Assembly (NCBI GenBank): GCA_900769115.1
Contig: CAAGFJ010000039.1
Location: 1-11,629 of the forward strand
DNA: 11,629 nt
Reading direction: 5' to 3'
Origin: Lachnospiraceae bacterium
GTDB taxonomy: Bacteria; Bacillota; Clostridia; Lachnospirales; Lachnospiraceae
Every line of letters begins with the position of its first letter. Within the stretch, counting starts at the first letter, position 1. Shown piece after piece: positions 7,245 through 11,629 of this stretch. Position numbers and translations under genes: made by a program. The notes under the pieces were generated by a model. It was not told the DNA's origin and ran no database searches. It worked only from the letters and a program-made list of their open reading frames with translations.

Positions 7245-7290
7245 ATTCCCTGCTGTGTATAGATATAAATATGCAGCGGGGAATTTTTTT
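7245..7290 (+). terminator. Rho-independent terminator of phoPR
   Basis: TTCCCTGCTG (7246-7255) pairs with CAGCGGGGAA (7274-7283): a 10-bp stem with one G-U, extended by A7245-T7284, with an 18-nt loop. It is followed by seven T (7284-7290). It lies 28 bases after the phoR stop and ends the phosphate block. Confidence 0.88.
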
Positions 7291-7308
7291 ATTGCTTTGC
7301 AGTTCCGT

Positions 7309-7352
7309 GCGGACGCAAAAGAGTCGCAAGTGGCTCTTTGTTTCTTGTCTGC
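7309..7352. other. Nested stem-loop element between phoR and argC
   Basis: An outer stem pairs GCGGAC (7309-7314) with GTCTGC (7347-7352). An inner hairpin pairs AAAGAGTC (7318-7325) with GGCTCTTT (7332-7339) around the loop GCAAGT. It lies just past the terminator, is more GC-rich than its surroundings and has no open frame of interest. It could be a dispersed intergenic repeat, a second terminator or a structured RNA; I cannot tell which from one copy. Confidence 0.4.
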
Positions 7353-7399
7353 GATGTAAAAAAGATAATACAATATTGTTTTTGATATTTATACGCCGA

Positions 7400-7417
7400 C
7401 ATGAATAAATATACAAA
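7400..7417 (+). promoter_or_regulatory. Arginine (ARG) box, ArgR/AhrC operator
   Basis: CATGAATAAATATACAAA matches the Bacillus subtilis ARG-box consensus CATGAATAAAAATKCAAK at 15 of 18 positions as I align it. It lies five bases before the -35 of the first argC promoter. A second palindromic sequence, TGCAT-ATT-ATGCA (7424-7436), overlaps that -35 and may be a second operator. Arginine-dependent repression is inferred. Confidence 0.65.
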
Positions 7418-7422
7418 AACTA

Positions 7423-7451
7423 TTGCATATTATGCATAATGTATGTATAAT
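7423..7451 (+). promoter_or_regulatory. Predicted sigma-A promoter P1 of argC
   Basis: TTGCAT (7423-7428) and a perfect TATAAT (7446-7451) are separated by 17 bases. The -35 lies inside the TGCAT-ATT-ATGCA palindrome (a perfect 12-bp palindrome is also present at 7429-7440), so a repressor bound there would occlude polymerase. Confidence 0.65.
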
Positions 7452-7481
7452 GGGTAACAGCAAAGAAAAGAAGTTCCTTAC

Positions 7482-7510
7482 TATACACTAAAATAAAAGC
7501 GTGCTATAAT
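7482..7510 (+). promoter_or_regulatory. Predicted second argC promoter P2 (extended -10)
   Basis: TGCTATAAT (7502-7510) is a perfect -10 with the extended TGn motif. A poor -35, TATACA (7482-7487), sits 17 bases upstream. It is free of the ARG box and could give basal expression. Confidence 0.45.
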
Positions 7511-7557
7511 AAGAAGTTGTTGTATTTCTTATAGGAAAGGAGCAGGAAGGGTACAAT

Positions 7558-8598
7558 ATGATAAAAGCAGGAATTATTGGTTCTACAGGATATGCAGGAC
7601 AGGAATTAGTAAGATTGTTATTAGGACATAAGGAAGTAGAGATTGTCTGGTATGGGTCAAGAAGTTATATTGACAAGCAGTATTATCAGGTGTTTGGCAA
7701 TATGTTCGAGATTGTTGATGCCAAGTGTTTAGATGATAATATGGATGAGTTAGCAGCTAAGGCAGACGTGATCTTCACGGCGACACCGCAGGGCTTGTGT
7801 GCATCTTTAGTGAATGATGCGATTCTATCCAAGGTTAAGATCATTGATTTGAGTGCTGATTTTCGTATCAAGGATGTGGCAACCTACGAGAAATGGTATG
7901 GTATTGAGCATAAGTCACCACAGTATATAGAAGAGGCAGTATATGGATTATGTGAAATCAACCGGGAAGATATTAAGGGAAAACGGCTGGTTGCGAATCC
8001 GGGCTGTTATACAACATGCTCGATCCTTTCCTTGTATCCACTGGTAAAAGAAGGTGTGATCGATCCAAACAGTATTATCATTGATGCGAAGTCCGGTACT
8101 TCCGGTGCAGGAAGAGGTGCCAAGATCAATAACCTGTATTGTGAGGTCAATGAGAATATTAAAGCATACGGTGTAACAACACATCGCCACACACCGGAGA
8201 TCGAGGAGCAGTTAGGCTATGCATGTGGTCAGAAGATTATGCTTAATTTTACCCCGCATCTAGTTCCAATGCAGAGAGGAATCTTAGTGACAGCATATGG
8301 TAATATGATAAAGGATTATACATATGACGAGGTTCGTGCTATCTATGATAAGTATTATGCCAAAGAGCATTTTATCCGTGTCCTGGATAAAGATGTACCG
8401 CCGGAGACACGCTGGGTAGAGGGCAGTAACTATGTGGATGTGAACTTTAAGATTGATGAGAGAACAAAGCGGATTGTTGCAATGGGTGCGTTGGATAATC
8501 TGGTAAAGGGTGCTGCAGGGCAGGCAATTCAGAATATGAACCTCATCTTTGGCTTACCAGAGACGATGGGATTAGAGCAGGCACCAATGTTCCCATAA
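7558..8598 (+). CDS. argC: N-acetyl-gamma-glutamyl-phosphate reductase ArgC
   Basis: Cytoplasmic enzyme of 346 residues that reduces N-acetyl-glutamyl-phosphate to the semialdehyde with NADPH, the third step of ornithine/arginine synthesis. The N-terminal dinucleotide-binding motif GSTGYAG is at 8-14. The catalytic cysteine is Cys150 in ANPGCYTT, and the base histidine is His211 in THRHTPEIEE. SGTSGAGRGAK (179-189) is the conserved substrate loop of this family's type-1 form. Length is normal (about 345). The ribosome binding site AGGAAGG (7544-7550) is seven bases before the ATG. Two promoters and an ARG box precede it, so repression by arginine is likely. argJ, the usual neighbour in many Firmicutes, does not follow; argB does, after 99 bp. 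Confidence 0.97.
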   Translation: MIKAGIIGSTGYAGQELVRLLLGHKEVEIVWYGSRSYIDKQYYQVFGNMFEIVDAKCLDDNMDELAAKADVIFTATPQGLCASLVNDAILSKVKIIDLSADFRIKDVATYEKWYGIEHKSPQYIEEAVYGLCEINREDIKGKRLVANPGCYTTCSILSLYPLVKEGVIDPNSIIIDAKSGTSGAGRGAKINNLYCEVNENIKAYGVTTHRHTPEIEEQLGYACGQKIMLNFTPHLVPMQRGILVTAYGNMIKDYTYDEVRAIYDKYYAKEHFIRVLDKDVPPETRWVEGSNYVDVNFKIDERTKRIVAMGALDNLVKGAAGQAIQNMNLIFGLPETMGLEQAPMFP

Positions 8599-8603
8599 TG
8601 GTG

Positions 8604-8616
8604 TACATAATATGTA
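8604..8616. promoter_or_regulatory. Palindrome in the argC-argB gap
   Basis: TACATA-A-TATGTA is a perfect 13-nt palindrome starting five bases after the argC stop. It resembles the AT-rich palindrome near the argC promoter and could be an auxiliary ArgR site. It could also be chance in AT-rich DNA. No convincing promoter was found in the rest of the 99-bp gap. Confidence 0.25.
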
Positions 8617-8697
8617 ATTGTATAACTTATGACATTATTTTGTGGGTTATGCCCTTGTCTAAGTTGAATATGAGATAGAGAGGACAGGTAGTAAGAG

Positions 8698-9588
8698 ATG
8701 ATTAATCAGAATAATAATATGGAACAGGTAATTGCCAAAGCACAGACTTTGATCGAGGCATTGCCATATATACAGAAGTTTAATGGTACGAAGGTTGTTG
8801 TTAAGTATGGTGGAAGTGCCATGTTAGATGAGGATTTGAAGTATAATGTGATCAAGGACGTTGCACTTCTTAAGTTGATTGGAATGAAGCCGATTATTGT
8901 TCACGGTGGTGGTAAAGAGATTAGCAAATGGGTAGAGAAGATTGGAAAAGAACCGGAGTTTATCAATGGTCTGCGCGTAACTGATGCAGAGACCATGGAG
9001 ATTGCAGAGATGGTATTATCCAAGGTGAATAAGGGTCTGGTTCAGATGATGCAGAAGCTTGGACTAAATGCAGTTGGTATTAGTGGTAAAGATGCGGGTC
9101 TTATGACGGTAACAAAGAAAATGCCAGGTGGCAAGGATATCGGATATGTTGGTGAAGTGAAGTCAGTGAACAGTAACGTATTGGATACATTGATTGAGAA
9201 TGACTTTATTCCGGTAATTGCACCAATTGGTTCTTCTGAAGAATTTGAGAGCTATAACATCAATGCAGATGATGCAGCTTGTGCGATTGCAAAGGCAATC
9301 TCAGCAGAGAAGCTGGTATTCCTTACAGATATTGAGGGTGTATTTATTGATCCAAATGACCGCAACACACTAATTTCAGAGATGGATATTCAGGAAGCAA
9401 AGGCATTTATCGAGAAAGGTGTTGTTGGTGGTGGTATGCTGCCGAAGCTTACAAACTGTATTGATGCAATCGAGAATGGTGTTTCCAGAGTCCATGTATT
9501 AGATGGTCGTGTGCAACATTGTCTGTTATTGGAGTTCTTTACAGAAAAGGGTATTGGAACTGCTATTTTGAAGGAGCCTTTGTTCTAA
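8698..9588 (+). CDS. argB: Acetylglutamate kinase ArgB, arginine-sensitive type
   Basis: Phosphorylates N-acetylglutamate, the second step of ornithine/arginine synthesis; its product is the substrate of ArgC. It is 296 residues of the amino-acid-kinase fold. KYGGSAM with K36 is the ATP/phosphate lysine, IVHGGGKEI (67-75) the glycine loop, NINADDAA (187-194) the substrate region and GGGMLPK with K250 the second phosphate lysine. An N-terminal helix (about 8-29) before the kinase core, together with H274, E279 and GIGT (285-288) near the C-terminus, matches the hexameric arginine-inhibited class and not the shorter E. coli type. So feedback inhibition by arginine is likely. The ribosome binding site (AGG at 8686-8688) is weak. 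A start at M8 (8719) is possible. Confidence 0.97.
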   Translation: MINQNNNMEQVIAKAQTLIEALPYIQKFNGTKVVVKYGGSAMLDEDLKYNVIKDVALLKLIGMKPIIVHGGGKEISKWVEKIGKEPEFINGLRVTDAETMEIAEMVLSKVNKGLVQMMQKLGLNAVGISGKDAGLMTVTKKMPGGKDIGYVGEVKSVNSNVLDTLIENDFIPVIAPIGSSEEFESYNINADDAACAIAKAISAEKLVFLTDIEGVFIDPNDRNTLISEMDIQEAKAFIEKGVVGGGMLPKLTNCIDAIENGVSRVHVLDGRVQHCLLLEFFTEKGIGTAILKEPLF

Positions 9589-9603
9589 TAAAGGAGAGAG
9601 AAT

Positions 9604-10998
9604 ATGAGCAGATCAAGGAAACTATGTGCGCTTTTTCTTGCGTGTATGTTGTGTATGGTGACCGGATGTGGTAAACGGACGCAGGAGACTACACAGGAGA
9701 AGAAAGCAGTTACCTATGATAATGGGATGGATAATTGGAAAAGTCAGGTGAAAGAAAAAGAACTTACCTGTTGGTATACAAGCGATGCAGACAAGACATT
9801 TTTAGAGAATGCAGCCCAGGGTTTTCAGGATACCTACGGGATTCAAGTGAAGCTGGTATATTATGATGGAGTCAGTCTGTTTGAGGATATGAATCAGGCA
9901 AACCAGAAGGTACAGGGACCGGATGTATACATCATGGGAAATGATCAGTTGGAGTATGCAGTGTCAAGTGGCATGGCGGAAGCGAATACAACATTTGATG
10001 AGGCATTCTGGCAGAAGGAGTATCCGGATACTGCAAAGAAAGCACTTACTTATAAGAACAAACAATATGGTTATCCGGTTTATTTTGATACTTATTGTTT
10101 GGTGTATGATGCCAACCTGCTTGAGAATGCACCGGCATCCATTGATGATATACTGGCTTTCCTGGATGAATATGAAGATACCGGTTCCACAAAAGCAGTA
10201 TTTCGATGGGATGTAGCAGATCCTTATGTGAATACGATGTTTCTTGCATCTTATGCCAATCTGTTTGGAGAGAATGGAGATGAATCCGGAAGTATTGAAG
10301 TCAATAATGAGCAATGTGTTGCAGCAATGCAGTACTTCAAATCGTTAAGTGCTTATTTGTGGATGAATAAGAATAATATCTCGCATGATACGATCATGAA
10401 CCGGATTAAGGATGGAACACTTGTGTTAGGATTATGTAAGTCAGATATTCTGCCAACCCTTTACGAAATGCAGGGTAATGGTGCGCAGGGTACAGAAACA
10501 GCAGATCCGGCACAGGAAGAAACAACGCAGGAAAGTGATGATCCGGCACAGGAAGAAGCATCGCAGGACGGCGGGAATACAACGGAAGATAGCAACAAGG
10601 AGAAGAATGCAACGAATTATCAGATTGCATATGTACCAAGCCTGACGGCAGAGTTATCTTCCACAACATTATCTACTACGTATGGTGCATTTGTGAATCC
10701 ATATGGTAATGATACAGCAGCTGGTAATCTGTTCGCATTTTATTTAAGTTATGCATGCAGTGACCAGCAGTATGCAGGTAATGGTAAGCTTCCGGTACGT
10801 AATTTAGGAGATGGGTTTGATTCCATGCAAAGCGTTTTATATGCGCAATATCTGAATTCCAAACCGGTTCCGAAGGTTATGGTGTTAGGAGATTATCTGG
10901 TAGACAGCGGTATTGCCTTTGATGCAATCTGGGATGGACAAGATGCAGCAGAACAGCTTAACTGGTTACAGACCACATTAGAAGAAAAGATAAAATAA
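9604..10998 (+). CDS. Extracellular solute-binding lipoprotein (family 1-like), orphan
   Basis: Predicted extracytoplasmic binding lipoprotein of 464 residues. A signal peptide ends in the lipobox VTGC (19-22), so Cys22 should carry the lipid. After a Thr/Gln-rich tether (about 25-50) comes a type of fold seen in MalE-like binding proteins: ELTCWYTSD, AAQGFQDTYGIQVKLVYYDG (69-89), GPDVYIMG (105-112), YGYPVYFDTYCLVYDANLL (155-173) and a later STTYGAFVNPYGNDTAAGNL stretch (357-376). A disordered acidic segment (about 292-337) with tandem DPAQEE repeats interrupts the binding domain. No ABC permease or ATPase is adjacent, so the ligand is unknown; sugar, peptide or another solute are all possible. 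AAGGAG (9591-9596) is an excellent ribosome binding site. It follows argB by 15 bp and is probably co-transcribed with it. Confidence 0.8.
   Translation: MSRSRKLCALFLACMLCMVTGCGKRTQETTQEKKAVTYDNGMDNWKSQVKEKELTCWYTSDADKTFLENAAQGFQDTYGIQVKLVYYDGVSLFEDMNQANQKVQGPDVYIMGNDQLEYAVSSGMAEANTTFDEAFWQKEYPDTAKKALTYKNKQYGYPVYFDTYCLVYDANLLENAPASIDDILAFLDEYEDTGSTKAVFRWDVADPYVNTMFLASYANLFGENGDESGSIEVNNEQCVAAMQYFKSLSAYLWMNKNNISHDTIMNRIKDGTLVLGLCKSDILPTLYEMQGNGAQGTETADPAQEETTQESDDPAQEEASQDGGNTTEDSNKEKNATNYQIAYVPSLTAELSSTTLSTTYGAFVNPYGNDTAAGNLFAFYLSYACSDQQYAGNGKLPVRNLGDGFDSMQSVLYAQYLNSKPVPKVMVLGDYLVDSGIAFDAIWDGQDAAEQLNWLQTTLEEKIK
10504..10575 (+). repeat. Two 36-bp tandem repeats inside the binding-protein gene
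   Basis: Units 10504-10539 and 10540-10575 share an exact first 18 bases (GATCCGGCACAGGAAGAA) and 27 of the first 29. The 36-nt period preserves the frame and encodes two copies of a 12-residue DPAQEE-type unit. Slippage could change the copy number without a frameshift. Confidence 0.8.
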
Positions 10999-11072
10999 AT
11001 GAATAGAATATGCAAAAAGTCTCATATACTAGTAGTATGGAAAAGATTCTCATAAGAATGGAGGAAATTAGT

Positions 11073-11510
11073 ATGTGGGGCTTTTTGATTGCTATGATAT
11101 CGGGTGCGTTAATGAGTATTCAGGGTGTGTTCAATACCGGTGTAACCAAACAGACAGGACCGTGGCTGACAAATTGTTTTGTGCAGTTGACAGGATTTCT
11201 TGTGTGTGTTGGATTTTTCCTGTTTATGGAACAAGGGAAGATTCCGATTGGAGATCTGTTTCATATTGATCGCAAATATATGCTGCTTGGCGGTGTAATC
11301 GGAGCGTTTATTACATTTACGGTGATCCAGAGTATGTCGAGTCTTGGACCAGCCAAGGCAATTCTTGCCATTGTAATTACCCAGGTATTAGTTGGTTATC
11401 TGATTGAACTTTTTGGACTTTTCGGAGTGGAGAAAGTACCGTTTTCATTCATAAAGTGTGTCGGTATTGTGGTGGCTGTAGTAGGACTGATCATCTTTAA
11501 ATGGGAATAA
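11073..11510 (+). CDS. YdcZ/DUF606-family small membrane transporter (DMT-like)
   Basis: Hydrophobic protein of 145 residues with about five membrane segments (roughly 2-20, 33-52, 69-87, 93-114 and 125-143). The N-terminal pattern GALMSIQGVFNTGVTKQTGPW (11-31) carries the conserved Gln and Asn of the YdcZ/DUF606 family, a short relative of drug/metabolite exporters. Members often act as pairs or dimers; substrates are mostly unknown. The frame is open from 11010, but the ATG at 11073 is preferred: GGAGG lies at 11060-11064 and the protein then starts directly in the first membrane helix, at the usual family length. It follows the binding-protein gene by 74 bp without a terminator between them. 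The stop codon touches the right-end repeat. A link to arginine or phosphate is not shown. Confidence 0.8.
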   Translation: MWGFLIAMISGALMSIQGVFNTGVTKQTGPWLTNCFVQLTGFLVCVGFFLFMEQGKIPIGDLFHIDRKYMLLGGVIGAFITFTVIQSMSSLGPAKAILAIVITQVLVGYLIELFGLFGVEKVPFSFIKCVGIVVAVVGLIIFKWE

Positions 11511-11624
11511 CACCCTTGCACAGCGTAAGTGAAACGGGCATATGTGTGAAACGGACGCTCCGGCCTAGAAAAATTGGTTCCAAGCCGGGGCCGTTCGCAC
11601 TTAATTGCTCCGGTAGCAGTACTA
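11511..11624 (-). repeat. Right copy of the ~115-bp intergenic element
   Basis: Reading the - strand, this repeats the block order of 66-184: TAGTACTG (11617-11624), TGCGAA (about 11594-11599), GCGTCCGT (11551-11558) and the exact 22-bp block (11511-11532). Between the blocks the copies are diverged. The + strand also shows CCGGC/GCCGG pairing (about 11560-11588). The conserved block starts immediately after the stop codon at 11508-11510. No T-rich terminator follows this gene, so the element may serve as the transcript end; that is inference. Confidence 0.6.
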
Positions 11625-11629
11625 AATTC

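Noticed and set aside
6789..7373. A 194-residue reading frame on the - strand
   Set aside because: It lies antisense to the intact kinase domain of phoR and the terminator, has a low-complexity composition rich in Tyr, Phe, Asn and Ile, and has no recognisable domain.
7217..7408. 63-residue frame after phoR
   Set aside because: It runs through the terminator and the nested stem-loop and has no domain or plausible ribosome binding site.
9964..10314. 116-residue reading frame on the - strand
   Set aside because: It is a shadow of the lipoprotein gene with no ribosome binding site or domain.
11010..11072. Upstream extension of the YdcZ-like protein by 21 codons
   Set aside because: It has no ribosome binding site and adds a polar leader foreign to the family; GGAGG supports the start at 11073.
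1..11629. CRISPR array, transposase, prophage or toxin-antitoxin genes
   Set aside because: No regularly spaced repeats and no recognisable proteins of these classes. The inverted end elements have no transposase between them, so the block is not called a transposon.

Overview
The window looks like chromosomal DNA from a low-GC Gram-positive anaerobe of the class Clostridia, most likely a gut Lachnospiraceae. The evidence is the AT-rich intergenic DNA, strong AGGAGG-type ribosome binding sites, lipoprotein signals on both binding proteins, Bacillus-type PhoP and arginine boxes, and the pst-phoU-phoPR layout. The species assignment is inference. All ten genes supported here lie on the + strand.

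Positions 1-325 hold no gene. A GC-rich intergenic element (about 66-184) is followed by PhoP-box-like repeats that form the probable phosphate-starvation promoter. Positions 326-4511 are a complete high-affinity phosphate uptake operon: pstS (binding lipoprotein), pstC and pstA (permeases), pstB (ATPase) and phoU (regulator). The PstS sequence appears circularly permuted: the half that is normally C-terminal comes first. A strong hairpin separates pstS from pstC and could let the binding protein be made in excess.

Positions 4512-7217 carry a promoter with its own PhoP-box pair, a leader hairpin, and the phoP/phoR two-component system that should control the pst operon. This suggests a self-contained loop: PhoR and PhoU sense phosphate status, PhoP activates pst and probably phoPR, and PstSCAB imports phosphate. 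An intrinsic terminator at 7245-7290 closes this block.

Positions 7291-7557 are regulatory: a second folded element, a close match to the Bacillus AhrC/ArgR box, and two candidate promoters. They precede argC and argB, the third and second steps of ornithine/arginine synthesis. ArgB has the N-terminal helix and C-terminal residues of arginine-inhibited kinases. Fifteen bases after argB begins an orphan extracellular solute-binding lipoprotein with an acidic tandem-repeat insertion, followed by a small YdcZ-family membrane protein. No argJ, argD or matching ABC permease is in the window.

The element at the left end recurs in inverted orientation at the right end (11511-11624). It shares an exact 22-bp block and several shorter blocks in the same order. 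The most unusual observations are this repeat family and the permuted PstS.
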